A stretch of DNA of 64,000 nucleotides, taken from positions 868,001-932,000 of the forward strand of contig JAYQIQ010000004.1 in assembly GCA_038141705.1 (NCBI GenBank), in the 5' to 3' direction. Positions 18,378 through 28,210 of the stretch are shown here, one piece after another (within the stretch, counting starts at the first letter, position 1; every line of letters begins with the position of its first letter). The stretch comes from Eutrophomonas brisbanensis (GTDB lineage Bacteria > Pseudomonadota > Gammaproteobacteria > Burkholderiales > Eutrophovitaceae). A program made the translations under genes and the position numbers. The notes under the pieces were generated by a model. It made no database searches. It was not told where the DNA came from and saw nothing but the letters and a program-made list of their open reading frames with translations.

Positions 18378-19320
18378 TTAATTCAATTTAATAGTCGTAC
18401 CAAATTCGTCTTTAAATTTCGATTCGATTTCGACTTTATCGAAAAGATGATTCTGAGGTCCTCGACTTGCGATTTTTATCGCGCCCACTAACGAAGCGAG
18501 TTGGCCTGTTAATTTCCAGTCCCATTCGTGTTGAATTCCATACAATAAACCCGATCGATAAGAGTCACCGCAGCCAGTAGGGTCTAATATTTCCGCTGCC
18601 GATACGGCCGGAATATTGATCTCCTCGCCTCCCGTAAAAATCACCGAACCCTCACCCCCTTTTGTCACGATCAGGGCTTTCACTTGTTTTGCAATTTCGT
18701 CGATCGATTTTCCAACCTTCTCTTGTAACAATTTCGCTTCGTAATCGTTCACGGTTAAAAAATCTGACAACCCGATGAAGTGGACAAGCTCAGCTTGATC
18801 AAACATTGGGAGACCTTGGCCTGGATCAAAAATAAACGGTACACCACTCTCGATGGAATTCATTCGCATGTTTGATCATGCCGCTCTTACCATCCGGCGA
18901 GACAATACCAAGGCTAATGCCCTTCGCGTCCAGGACGCTATTCTCATCAGAGAAACTCATCGCACCCGGGTGAAACGCTGTGATTTGATTATCATCAAGA
19001 TCCGTGGTGATGAACGCCTGAGCAGTGTACGCATCATTGATCACTCGAACGTGACTCGTATCGAGACCAAGCGCCGCCATCCTCTCGGTATAGGGCTTGT
19101 GATCCTGCCCAACTGTCGCCATAACCACCGGATCGCCTCCAAGCAACTTCAGACTATAGGCAATATTTCCAGCACAGCCACCAAATTCCTTCCTCATCTC
19201 AGGAACCAAAAACGCAACGTTTAGGATGTGGATTTGATCGGGAAGAATATGGTTCTTAAATCGATCGGCAAAAACCATGATGGAATCAAAAGCAACAGAT
19301 CCACATATTAACGTTCTCAT
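18378..19320 (-). CDS. PfkB-family carbohydrate/adenosine-type kinase, frame broken once
   Basis: ATP-dependent sugar or nucleoside kinase of the ribokinase superfamily. The N-terminal half has FGGCAGNIAYSLKLLGG (PfkB signature 1) and the C-terminal half DPTGCGDSYRSGLLYG (signature 2, anion hole and catalytic Asp). Annotation of relatives as adenosine kinase is common; the substrate is uncertain. The two frames meet at 18851-18855. Removing one C (minus strand) gives HANEFHESGVPFIFDPGQGL and 313 residues, the usual length. It is convergent with apaH. rodA ends 45 bp upstream of its start. Confidence 0.85.
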
Positions 19321-19365
19321 TTTTTCTCCAAAAAGCTAAATTTATTTCTCGATGTTTACGATCAA

Positions 19366-20463
19366 TTACGTCTGGACAAGCCGTCGGTTTTTATCAATAT
19401 TCATCAAGATACCAAGTCCCAAAAGCAGCGTGACTGCGGAGGTCCCACCATATGATACGAGTGGTAACGGAACACCAACGACCGGCAAGATTCCTGTCAC
19501 CATACCAATATTGACAAATGCATAAATAAAAAGTGTGAGTGTTACCGAAATCGCAACCAATCTAGCGAATAGTGTCGAGGCGAGCGATGCTATATGTAGA
19601 CCTTTATAAATAATAAAACCATATAAAGTGGCTAAGACAAATATTCCGATTAATCCAAATTCTTCTCCCAACACTGCAAAAATAAAATCTGTGGATCCCT
19701 CAGGTAAAAAATTCAGTTGTGATTGCGTACCATTCATCCATCCCTTACCAAAAAAACCGCCCGATCCGAGCGCTATCGCAGATTGAATTGTATGGTATCC
19801 ACTTCCCAGCGGATCTGCGTAAGGATTTAATAAAGTTAACACTCTTTGTTGCTGATACTCATGTAAAAACTCCCAAGCAAACGGCAAGGCGAGAAGACTC
19901 AGAATAATGAGAGATACAAGAACTCTCATAGATAGTCCAGCAAAAAATATGATGAAAAACCCAGATGCTGCGACAAGTATGGCGGTACCTAAGTCTGGCT
20001 GGTCTAAAATTAAAGCTACAGGGATTAACAGCAAGATCGTCGCGACGATAAAGTTACTAAGGCTTAAGACCTTTTCATAACGATCGAAATACCATGCTAG
20101 CGTAAGCGGTACTGCTATTTTCATCAATTCTGATGGCTGTAACCGAATAAATCCAAAATCAAGCCAGCGTTGAGCTCCCTTTGATGTATCACCAATTAAC
20201 ATTGTTAAAACTAACAGTAATACCCCTACGACATATAACGAAAACGCAATCCGGTGCAAATACTGAAAGGGAAGATTTGCGATACACCACATCAAAAATA
20301 TAGCAATGGAGATATTTACTAAATGTGAATAGAGCTTATCCCAACTACCTTGTGAAGCACTGAAGAGCACTAAAAGGCTAATACACAATATCGCAACGAC
20401 TGCCACTAACAACGACACGGTTACTTTCTTGAGAACGAACGCTCGAATAGACGCGAACATCAT
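19366..20463 (-). CDS. rodA: RodA, SEDS peptidoglycan glycosyltransferase of the elongasome
   Basis: Polymerises lipid II during side-wall growth, in complex with PBP2. The 365-residue protein has about ten membrane helices. Motifs: GAQRWLDFGFIRLQPSELMK, ILDQPDLGTAIL (which includes the essential Asp region), GSGGFFGKGWMNGTQSQLNFLP and the C-terminal PLPLVSYGGTSAVT typical of SEDS proteins. Its ATG overlaps the mrdA TGA, consistent with tight coupling. It is the last gene of mreBCD-mrdA-rodA. Confidence 0.96.
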   Translation of the reverse strand: MMFASIRAFVLKKVTVSLLVAVVAILCISLLVLFSASQGSWDKLYSHLVNISIAIFLMWCIANLPFQYLHRIAFSLYVVGVLLLVLTMLIGDTSKGAQRWLDFGFIRLQPSELMKIAVPLTLAWYFDRYEKVLSLSNFIVATILLLIPVALILDQPDLGTAILVAASGFFIIFFAGLSMRVLVSLIILSLLALPFAWEFLHEYQQQRVLTLLNPYADPLGSGYHTIQSAIALGSGGFFGKGWMNGTQSQLNFLPEGSTDFIFAVLGEEFGLIGIFVLATLYGFIIYKGLHIASLASTLFARLVAISVTLTLFIYAFVNIGMVTGILPVVGVPLPLVSYGGTSAVTLLLGLGILMNIDKNRRLVQT

Positions 20464-22337
20464 TGTGTAGCACCACCATTGGATGGTTCAGGTATCAAGT
20501 AGGTGTCGAAAACTTTTCGAGCAATCGGTGCTGCCGCACTCCCGCCATGCCCTCCATTTTCCACCATCACAGCTACGGCTATTCTCGGAGCCTCAGCAGG
20601 AGCGTACGCGATAAATAATGCATGGTCTCGTAATCGCTCATCTATCTCTGCCTCATTATATTCTCCACCCTTTAAACCAAATACTTGCGCGGTTCCGGTT
20701 TTGCCGGCAAAAGCGTACTTTGCGCCGGACGCGGCTGCGGCAGCTGTTCCTCCTGGTCTAGTTACATCCGACATCGCTTGGTGAACTACTTTTAAGTTTT
20801 CAGGATGCAAATCCAGCGAGTGGCTGGGAAGCGGGTTCGTTAGTTCTAATTCCTGATCACGATTATCCTGTATCCCTTGCACTAGTCTGGGTACAAATAC
20901 ATTTGAGCCGTTCGCCAATCCACCCGTAGCTACGGCTAACTGAGTGGGCGTAACAAGGTTATAGCCCTGCCCAATTCCAACTGAAATAGTGTCCCCCAAG
21001 TACCACTTCTGTCCAAAACGTTTTCGCTTCCAAACAGGATCTGGCGCAAGACCAGAATACTCACCTACGATATCTATTCCTGTTTGAGTCCCGAACCCGA
21101 AAAGAGTGGAATATTGATGTAAAACCTCGATACCTAAATCATTTGCAAGTTGATAAAAATAGGTGTCGCATGATTCCACAATCGCCTTGTGCGCATTAAC
21201 AATTCCGTGTCCCTCTTTTTTCCAATCTCTGAAGCGATGCTTCGCACCTTTAATCGTGAAGTAACCAGGATCTGCCATAGTCCATGAGGGTGTTCGGGCT
21301 CCACTCTCCAACCCAGCAAGTGCGAAAAAAGGTTTCATCGTTGAGCCGGGAGGATACATACCGGCGATGGCTCTATTAAATAACGGTCGATCTGAAGATT
21401 CCTGCAATACCCTCCAATTCTCTCTCGTGATCCCGAGAGAGAATAACTTCGGATCATATCCAGGCTTAGATAGAAATGCCAATACACTTCCATCATTTGG
21501 ATCTACCGCCACAAGCGCCCCACGCCGATCTCCAAATGCCTCTTCCGCTGCTTGCTGTAAGCGAATATCGATGGACAGATATAAATTTTTACCGGTAGTT
21601 GGCAATTCGGAATCTATAGTCCTTATCGACTTCCCTTTTGAGTTCACCTCAACATAGTCATAACCCAATTTCCCGCGTAACGCCGATTCGTAATAAGCCT
21701 CAACTCCTAATTTTCCAATACGATCAGTGCGAAGATAATTACTGCGTTGTCCTTGACGCTCGAGGTTCGTAAGATCTCGGTCGGTTACTCGGCCCACATA
21801 TCCAAGCAAATGAGATGTAAGCTCGCCGTAGGGGTATTTACGATAGAGCCGAGCTCCAAGTTTTACCCCAGGGAACTTATAAGAATTAGCGAGGAAAATG
21901 GCTGCCTCTTCATCGCTAAGCTCACTGCGAATAGCGATCGTTGTAAATCTGCTCCGTCGGGCCAGCGCTTCTTCGATTCGCTCACGATCATCGCTTGTTA
22001 TCTCTATCAAACCAGAGATGCCATCGACCACATCCCAAAAATCCTCGTCTTCTTCCGGAGGATTTAGTTCAAGCGTATAGGCAGAGTAATTTTCAGCTAG
22101 AACAATACCGTTACGGTCAAAAATCATTCCACGACCAGGTATCCTAGGAACAACTTTTATTCGATTATCGTTTGACATAACCGAGTAATGCTCAAAGCGC
22201 ATAATTTGCAAATAAATTAATCGCGCGCCCAGTAAGCTTGCAAGAATCACTAAGGCAACGACCGTTGCGCTAAGTCTTTTCTTAAAGTCAACAATCTCGC
22301 CAGATGAGCGGCGTGCAGATCGGTTTTGAGTTCTCAC
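20460..22337 (-). CDS. mrdA: Penicillin-binding protein 2 (elongasome transpeptidase)
   Basis: Cross-links new side-wall peptidoglycan with RodA. The 625-residue class B PBP has one N-terminal transmembrane helix (about 28-48), the dimerisation/pedestal domain (RLYRKYPYGELTSHLLGYVG) and the transpeptidase domain. That domain has SxxK in PPGSTMKPFF, SxD in VESCDTYFY and KTG in AFAGKTGTAQVFG. The frame opens with GTG at 22337; no strong ribosome site is visible, so coupling to mreD translation is possible. It sits 28 bp after the corrected mreD end. Confidence 0.96.
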   Translation of the reverse strand: MRTQNRSARRSSGEIVDFKKRLSATVVALVILASLLGARLIYLQIMRFEHYSVMSNDNRIKVVPRIPGRGMIFDRNGIVLAENYSAYTLELNPPEEDEDFWDVVDGISGLIEITSDDRERIEEALARRSRFTTIAIRSELSDEEAAIFLANSYKFPGVKLGARLYRKYPYGELTSHLLGYVGRVTDRDLTNLERQGQRSNYLRTDRIGKLGVEAYYESALRGKLGYDYVEVNSKGKSIRTIDSELPTTGKNLYLSIDIRLQQAAEEAFGDRRGALVAVDPNDGSVLAFLSKPGYDPKLFSLGITRENWRVLQESSDRPLFNRAIAGMYPPGSTMKPFFALAGLESGARTPSWTMADPGYFTIKGAKHRFRDWKKEGHGIVNAHKAIVESCDTYFYQLANDLGIEVLHQYSTLFGFGTQTGIDIVGEYSGLAPDPVWKRKRFGQKWYLGDTISVGIGQGYNLVTPTQLAVATGGLANGSNVFVPRLVQGIQDNRDQELELTNPLPSHSLDLHPENLKVVHQAMSDVTRPGGTAAAAASGAKYAFAGKTGTAQVFGLKGGEYNEAEIDERLRDHALFIAYAPAEAPRIAVAVMVENGGHGGSAAAPIARKVFDTYLIPEPSNGGATQ

Positions 22338-22365
22338 TGTTTTCTAAATAAACAACGTGGAAGTT

Positions 22366-22869
22366 TTACCTTCGCGAAAAAGTAAGAGAAAGAGTCGCCC
22401 TAATCGCGGGCCAACAAAGCGCCATAATCGCAATTCTATATATATCACCAAGCGCGATTAACGGCTCAGATATCAAAAGTCAAATCAAAGCCGAGATGCT
22501 TATTACAATGAAAGCGAAAATAAGAAATACTCGCAGTAACTGTTGCATTACCGTTGCGGTTTGAAAGTACACAGACTGCCTACTAGCAACTATTGCGACC
22601 AACACAAAAACAATCGAATGGAAACCATAAATCCCTCCTGAAAGCCAGTCAAAGATTAAGCCCACGAGAAATGCTACACCTAATGGGCACTCTAGCCGCT
22701 GCGCATTTACGGCCCAATGGAGCATTACTAACCCTACCAAATTTGGGAATAGCTCTGACCAAAGACCTCCGATTGGAAGAGTCGAAAAAATAAGTGATAA
22801 CGCAAATGACATGAAGACACGCCAAACATTTCTTTTATCTCGCCAATTCGCGATTGAGTACTGCCTCAC
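22366..22869 (-). CDS. mreD: Rod shape-determining protein MreD, with an in-frame TGA
   Basis: Integral membrane part of the elongasome. The open part gives 129 residues (LVGLVMLHWAVNAQ, LVGLIFDWLSGGIYGFHSIVF). A TGA at 22480-22482 then interrupts it, after which the same frame continues with ISEPLIALGDIYRIAIM and ALCWPAIRATLSLTFSRR to a TAA at 22366. Reading through gives 167 codons, the normal MreD size, and the tail resembles family C-termini. A single substitution (for example TGG to TGA) or a base-call error explains it; no indel is needed. GTG start overlaps the mreC stop. Confidence 0.85.
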
Positions 22870-23741
22870 CTGGATTCCTCGGTGGATGACCCAAATAAAC
22901 GATCGCCGCTAACTGCCCCTGTAAAAATGACGAGTTCCATCCGAGCGCTGGGATCAGAAATTGGAAGGAGTTTCGCCTCTACAAATGGCGGCGGAGCATC
23001 CTTGTTGATCGCGTCCAATTTACCCACTGGGATCCCATATGGATAAACGCCATCCAGCCCCGAGGTAACAAAAACATCTCCAATTTCGAGATCTGTCGTA
23101 TTGGGGACAAAACGCAAGGCCAATCGATCCTCTCGCCCCAACCCAGTAACTAAGGCTCGATATCCGGTCCGTAAATTTTGGGTGGAGACGCTGAAGTCAC
23201 GATCCGTAATTAACTTCACAAAACTATGTTCAGAGAAACTTCGTTGCACCTGGCCAACCAACCCCCCAGAATCGACTACCGCCGCACCCGGCATCACTCC
23301 ATCAGCCTCACCCACATCAATCCCTACCGTCTTTTTAAATGGATCTGGAGATATGAACGTAATCGAACCAACAACCGTATTTTCTGGGCTCTGCTCCTTT
23401 AGCGAAAGAAGCTTCTCTAAATTTTTTAACCGGGATGCTTGAGCTTTTTGACGTTGATCGGCGACATAGTCTACGAGATTGTCTTTACGCAGACGCTCGT
23501 TTTCAAGAATCAATTGTCTTTTTGAAGCCAAGTAGGATGTGGCAGAGCCAACAATTCTTAACGGGAGGTCGACAACAGAGAATATGGGCTCGTAGAAATC
23601 CTCTGCAGCCTGCCGTGGCCCAGAAAAAAAAGCGGTTCTTAAATCAACGACGATCGCCATAGCGGCTATAGAAACATAAAAAGCCGCCCTAATATACTCG
23701 CGAGAAACAGACTTAAATGAAACGCGTGGGCTGGATTCCAT
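22866..23741 (-). CDS. mreC: Rod shape-determining protein MreC
   Basis: Periplasmic scaffold that activates PBP2/RodA. The 291-residue protein has an N-terminal membrane helix (about 16-35), a coiled-coil stretch (LASKRQLILENERLRKDN, then QASRLKNLEKLLSL) and a double beta-barrel domain with the family motifs GVMPGAAVVDSGGLVGQV and VFVTSGLDGVYPYGIPVG. The ATG start is clear, 53 bp after mreB. The stop overlaps the mreD start. Confidence 0.95.
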   Translation of the reverse strand: MESSPRVSFKSVSREYIRAAFYVSIAAMAIVVDLRTAFFSGPRQAAEDFYEPIFSVVDLPLRIVGSATSYLASKRQLILENERLRKDNLVDYVADQRQKAQASRLKNLEKLLSLKEQSPENTVVGSITFISPDPFKKTVGIDVGEADGVMPGAAVVDSGGLVGQVQRSFSEHSFVKLITDRDFSVSTQNLRTGYRALVTGLGREDRLALRFVPNTTDLEIGDVFVTSGLDGVYPYGIPVGKLDAINKDAPPPFVEAKLLPISDPSARMELVIFTGAVSGDRLFGSSTEESR

Positions 23742-23794
23742 TTAGTAAAAACAATACCTATTAATCAAGCCTTCATCGATCGCGAAACGACATA

Positions 23795-24841
23795 TTACTC
23801 AGAGGCAAAGATGCCTGTAAACGGGTCGTCAAGTTTATCAAGCGCGATACCCGAACCACGAACCACACAAGTTAACGGATCATCACTCACGACAACCGGT
23901 AATCCAGTTTCCTCCGCAAGCAATCGATCTAGATCCCGCAGCAGCGCACCGCCGCCAGTAAGGACCATGCCTTTATCGGCGATGTCTCCCCCAAGCTCTG
24001 GAGGAGTCTGCTCAAGCGCGTTTTTCACTGCAGCAACGATGCTGTTGAGAGTGTCAGATACCGCCTCCAGGATTTCTGTGCTGGTAACTTTGATACTCCG
24101 CGGAATCCCCTCTGCTAAATTTCGACCTTTCACCGTCATTTCCTTGACTTCACCACCAGGATAAGCGAGTCCAATCTCTTTTTTAATTTCCTCGGCGGTA
24201 GCTTCACCAATGAGCATCCCATAGTTACGCCGCACGTAGTTAATGATGGCCTCATCAAATTTATCGCCACCAGTTCGAACGGAGCCAGAATACACTACGC
24301 CGCCGAGCGATATAACGCCCACCTCCGTAGTTCCTCCTCCAATATCTACGACCATCGAGCCAGACGCATCTTCCACCGGCAAACCCGCGCCAATTGCAGC
24401 TGCCATTGGCTCCTCGATGAGTTCTACCTTACGCGCCCCAGCGCCGTAAGCTGACTCCCGAATCGCTCGGCGCTCGACCTGTGTCGAACCGCAGGGCACA
24501 CAAATCACGATTCTTGGACTAGGCGAGAAAAATCGTGAATCATGTACCTTCTTAATAAAGTGTCTGAGCATTTGCTCTGTTACGGTGAAATCCGCTATCA
24601 CCCCGTCCTTCATCGGGCGTATCGCGTTGATATTGCCCGGCGTTCGCCCAAGCATTTGCTTCGCCTCAACCCCTACAGCGCGGATGGCCTTTGTCGCTGA
24701 ACCAACAGACTCATAACGAATGGCGACCACCGAGGGTTCATCAAGAACAATCCCCTGGTTTTTCACATAAATCAGCGTATTCGCCGTGCCGAGGTCTATG
24801 GCAATATCGTTCGAGAAATAACGGGTAATAAATCCAAACAT
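23795..24841 (-). CDS. mreB: Actin-like cell shape protein MreB
   Basis: Forms membrane-bound filaments that guide the elongasome. It starts MFGFITRYFSND, with the amphipathic membrane-binding helix. DLGTANTLIYV (phosphate 1), VDIGGGTTEVGVISLGG (phosphate 2) and VLTGGGALLRDLDRLL (adenosine loop) are all intact. I chose the ATG at 24841 over a GTG two codons earlier because it gives the classic MreB start; length is 348. It is first in the operon and divergent from gatC. Confidence 0.97.
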   Translation of the reverse strand: MFGFITRYFSNDIAIDLGTANTLIYVKNQGIVLDEPSVVAIRYESVGSATKAIRAVGVEAKQMLGRTPGNINAIRPMKDGVIADFTVTEQMLRHFIKKVHDSRFFSPSPRIVICVPCGSTQVERRAIRESAYGAGARKVELIEEPMAAAIGAGLPVEDASGSMVVDIGGGTTEVGVISLGGVVYSGSVRTGGDKFDEAIINYVRRNYGMLIGEATAEEIKKEIGLAYPGGEVKEMTVKGRNLAEGIPRSIKVTSTEILEAVSDTLNSIVAAVKNALEQTPPELGGDIADKGMVLTGGGALLRDLDRLLAEETGLPVVVSDDPLTCVVRGSGIALDKLDDPFTGIFASE

Positions 24842-24942
24842 ATTCACGTACCAGATTTTATTTATAAATATTAGTCCTGCAGTGGGATTATGATAACCTA
24901 TCGGACCTTAAATAGCGTAACACTTTGAGGCCTCGGCGCGAA

Positions 24943-25003
24943 GCTCAAGAGAGCCAACCCCGAAGGAGTCATGGTGGGACTGCTTGAGAGAGCTAACCCC
25001 GAA
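24943..25003. repeat. Imperfect direct repeat in the mreB-gatC spacer
   Basis: Two 22-bp copies (24943-24964 and 24982-25003) share 19 of 22 bases, 39 bp apart start to start, ending in the common core GAGAGCYAACCCCGAA. They fill much of the divergent control region and end 12 bp before the gatC ATG. They could be a tandem operator or a small duplication. The first copy runs into AAGGAGTCATG, but that ATG is only 2 bp from the purine tract and gives an atypical GatC N-terminus. Confidence 0.6.
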
Positions 25004-25015
25004 ATTTTTATACCT

Positions 25016-25303
25016 ATGTCGCTTGAAAAAAAAGATGTCCAGCGCGCAGCCGTTTTGGCTCGTATCGAAATTACCGAGACCGAGGCGAATGAGACATTCG
25101 AACAACTAGGGAAAGTGTTCGACCTCATCGAACAAATGAAGATTGTCAACACTGATGACATTGCGCCTATGGCGCATGCTCAGGATATCTCGACCCGATT
25201 AAGAGATGATGTCGTCACAGAAAAAGATCCCCATGAGGAATTCCAGGAGGTGGCTCCTGCCACAGAGCGAGGACTTTACCTCGTACCGAAAGTGATTGAG
25301 TAA
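25016..25303 (+). CDS. gatC: Glutamyl/aspartyl-tRNA amidotransferase subunit C
   Basis: Small subunit that stabilises GatA-GatB, which converts Glu-tRNA(Gln) and Asp-tRNA(Asn) to the amidated forms. MSLEKKDVQRAAVLARIEI is the normal GatC start, and APMAHAQDISTRLRDDVVTE the conserved middle. The 95-residue length fits. An in-frame ATG at 24971 would add 15 atypical residues and is rejected. No good ribosome site precedes the chosen ATG. gatA follows after 1 bp. Confidence 0.93.
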   Translation: MSLEKKDVQRAAVLARIEITETEANETFEQLGKVFDLIEQMKIVNTDDIAPMAHAQDISTRLRDDVVTEKDPHEEFQEVAPATERGLYLVPKVIE

Positions 25304-25304
25304 C

Positions 25305-26759
25305 ATGTTCGACAAATCACTTAAAGAATTAGCGAGCTCGCTTGCTAGCAAAGACTTCTCGAGCGTCGAGTTAACGCAAGCCTATCTAGATCGCGCAAAA
25401 GAACTCAATACATCGATCAATGCTTTTGTGACGATTGATGAAGAGCAGAGTCTTGCGCAAGCAAGATCTGCAGATCAAAAAATTGCGCAAGGAAATATCC
25501 AGGCTCTCACCGGAATCCCGATTGCTCATAAAGATATCTGGTGCGCCAAAGGGTGGATGACAACCTGTGGCTCCAAGATGTTGGAAAATTTTAGAGCGCC
25601 ATACAACGCTCACATCATCGATCGATTTAACACGGCTGGATCCATCATCCAAGGCAAAACAAACATGGATGAATTCGCGATGGGATCGTCGAATGAGACT
25701 TCATTTTTTGGTCATGTCAAAAACCCATGGGACTCCAGTCGAGTACCTGGAGGCAGCTCGGGCGGATCCGCAGCAGCCGTTGCTGCACGTATGACTCCAG
25801 CTGCAACCGGAACTGACACTGGTGGCTCCATTCGACAACCCGCAGCACTTTGTGGCATCTCGGGTCTAAAACCGACCTACGGTTTAGTGTCGCGGTATGG
25901 GATGATCGCTTTTGCGTCGAGCTTAGATCAGGGTGGCCCAATGGCTCGATCGGCAGAAGATTTAGCAATTCTGACTGAAGTCATGGTCGACTATGATACG
26001 CGCGATAGTACAAGCCTAAAACGCGATCCAGTTAACTATTCGGCTAATTTGGAAACCACGATAGCAGGGCTAAAAATCGGATTACCAAAGGAGTACTTCA
26101 GTGATGAAGTCTCACCAGACGTGCAAAAAGCTGTTGCTAGCGCAATCGACGAATATAAAAAATTAGGAGCAGAAATCGTCGATGTCTCCCTTCCGACTAG
26201 CCCACTATCTGTTGCGGCTTACTATGTGATCGCCCCAGCAGAAGCGTCCAGTAATCTATCGAGATTTGATGGGGTTCGATATGGTCACCGAGCGAAAGAA
26301 TACAAAGACCTCAATGAGATGTACGCAAAAACCCGGGCTGAAGGATTTGGCGCCGAAGTAAAACGACGTATTCTCATCGGGACTTATGTTCTGTCGCACG
26401 GATACTATGACGCCTATTACATCAAGGCTCAAAAAATACGAAGACTCATATCACAGGACTTTGCGCAGGCCTTTGAAAAATGCGATCTCATTTTGAGCCC
26501 AACTGCGCCTGGTACTGCGTTTGGAATTGGGGAAAAATCCTCTGACCCAGTACAAATGTACTTGTCAGATATTTTCACGATTGCCGCAAATCTTGCTGGC
26601 CTACCTGCGATGTCAATTCCGTGTGGGCTCGACGATGCGAACCTACCAATCGGTTTGCAACTAATCGGAAATTATTTTGATGAAGCTCGAATGTTAAATG
26701 CCGCACATATGTATCAAAAGGCGACTGATTGGCATCTAAAACAAGCCCCTTTGAAGTGA
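25305..26759 (+). CDS. gatA: Glutamyl/aspartyl-tRNA amidotransferase subunit A
   Basis: The amidase subunit that frees ammonia from glutamine. The 484-residue protein has the amidase-signature triad: Lys in IAHKDIW, the cis-Ser in DTGGSIRQPA, and the Ser nucleophile region PGGSSGGSAAAVAA. FGHVKNPWDSSRVPGGSSGG is nearly invariant in GatA. An in-frame TTG three codons earlier overlaps the gatC stop; the ATG at 25305 (MFDKSLKEL) is the family start. gatB follows after 5 bp. Confidence 0.97.
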   Translation: MFDKSLKELASSLASKDFSSVELTQAYLDRAKELNTSINAFVTIDEEQSLAQARSADQKIAQGNIQALTGIPIAHKDIWCAKGWMTTCGSKMLENFRAPYNAHIIDRFNTAGSIIQGKTNMDEFAMGSSNETSFFGHVKNPWDSSRVPGGSSGGSAAAVAARMTPAATGTDTGGSIRQPAALCGISGLKPTYGLVSRYGMIAFASSLDQGGPMARSAEDLAILTEVMVDYDTRDSTSLKRDPVNYSANLETTIAGLKIGLPKEYFSDEVSPDVQKAVASAIDEYKKLGAEIVDVSLPTSPLSVAAYYVIAPAEASSNLSRFDGVRYGHRAKEYKDLNEMYAKTRAEGFGAEVKRRILIGTYVLSHGYYDAYYIKAQKIRRLISQDFAQAFEKCDLILSPTAPGTAFGIGEKSSDPVQMYLSDIFTIAANLAGLPAMSIPCGLDDANLPIGLQLIGNYFDEARMLNAAHMYQKATDWHLKQAPLK

Positions 26760-26764
26760 ACGAT

Positions 26765-28210
26765 ATGGAATGGGAAATCGTAATCGGAATTGAAACCCAC
26801 GCTCAACTCTCCACCGAGTCGAAAATTTTCTCGGGAGCATCTACGAATTTTGGCGCTGATCCAAACGTGAATGCGTGCGAGGTGGATATCGCTTTGCCTG
26901 GGGTTCTGCCAGTTTTAAATAAAAAAGCAGTCGAAAAAGCGATCCAGTTCGGGATTGCAACCGGTGCTCGCGTCAATCGTCAATCCATTTTCGCCAGAAA
27001 GAATTATTTTTATCCTGATCTTCCAAAAGGATATCAAATTAGCCAGTTCGAGAATCCTGTTGTTGAAGGCGGAGAGATAAAAATCAACGTTGATGGTGAG
27101 GAAAAAGTTATCCGCCTGACTCGGGCACATTTAGAAGAGGATGCCGGGAAGTCTCTCCACGAAGACTTTGTGGGGATGAGCGGAATTGATTTGAATCGCG
27201 CTGGCACACCACTGCTTGAAATTGTAAGCGAGCCTGATATGCGCTCAGCTCAAGAAGCAGTTGAATATGCAAGACATCTCCATACGCTTGTTCAGTGGAT
27301 CGGCGTTTGTGATGGCAATATGCAAGAAGGAAATTTTAGGTGTGATGCAAACGTTCTCAGTCAGAAGAAAAGGTGAAAAAGAATTCGGAACAAGACGCGA
27401 AATCAAGAACCTAAATTCCTTCCGTTTCCTCCAGCAAGCGATTGAATTTGAGGCGCAGTGGCAAATTGAACAAATTGAAGACGGTCACAAAATTATTCAA
27501 GCGACCGTGTTGTTTGATCCAGATTCTGGAGAAACCCGGCTCATGCGAACCAAGGAAGACGCGCATGACTACCGCTATTTCCCAGATCCAGATTTGCTCC
27601 CCTCAACATCGATGAGGAATGGTTTACTTCGGTAGAGCAAGCAATGCCTGAGTTGCCCTTGGCAAAAATTGAGAGATACATGAAAGAGCTTGGTCTGAGC
27701 GCTATCGATGCGCGATCGATGGTGGCAAGCAAAGGCATCTCCGACTTTTTTGAGTCGGCCATTTCTCGCATTCCAGAATCGGAAACTAGCAAAATATCTA
27801 AGTTAGTCGCGAACTGGATTAACGGAGACCTAGCTGCTGCACTCAACAAAGAACAAGTTGAGCTCGTCGACAGCCCAGTTACCGCAAAAATGATCGGGGA
27901 TTTAGCCCAACGTATCGCAGACAACACGTTGTCATCAAAGCTTGCGAAACAAGTTTTTGAAGGACTTTGGAATGGCTCGGGATCGGTTGATGACATTATC
28001 GAGAAAGAGGGCTTGAAACAACTCTCCGACTCTTCTGAGCTAGAAACATTTGCCGATCAAGTGATCGCCGCAAATCCGCAACAAGCTGAAGATTTTCGTG
28101 GTGGAAAAGAAAAAGCACTGAATGCTTTAGTTGGACAAATGATGAAGCTCACGAAGGGGAAAGCGAACCCTGCCCAAGTTAACGAAATTTTAAGAAAGAA
28201 ACTCGCTTAA
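26765..28210 (+). CDS. gatB: Glutamyl/aspartyl-tRNA amidotransferase subunit B, frame broken twice
   Basis: tRNA-binding and kinase subunit of GatCAB. EIVIGIETHAQLSTESKIFS starts the catalytic domain; RAHLEEDAGKS, DLNRAGTPLLEIVSEPD and GNFRCDANV follow. The C-terminal half carries the GatB/YqeY domain (FEGLWNGSGSVDDIIEKEGL). One extra base near 27352-27356 turns the expected VSVRRKGEKEFGTR out of frame, and one C is missing in the C4 run near 27598-27602 (PDPDLLPLNIDEEW expected). Corrected length is 481 residues, normal. The two indels cancel in length, and all three pieces are otherwise highly conserved. Confidence 0.95.

Noticed and set aside
22480..22482. Selenocysteine codon in mreD
   Set aside because: MreD is not a redox protein, no selenoprotein machinery or SECIS-like hairpin was seen, and a base error or substitution is simpler.
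24971..25015. Longer gatC starting at the ATG at 24971
   Set aside because: The purine tract is only 2 bp from the ATG and the extra residues lie in the direct repeat; GatC proteins start at the MSLEKKDV-type sequence.
26729..28210. Three separate genes in place of gatB
   Set aside because: The three pieces align end to end with one GatB protein; frame changes fall in CTC/CCCC stretches and the repaired length is normal.
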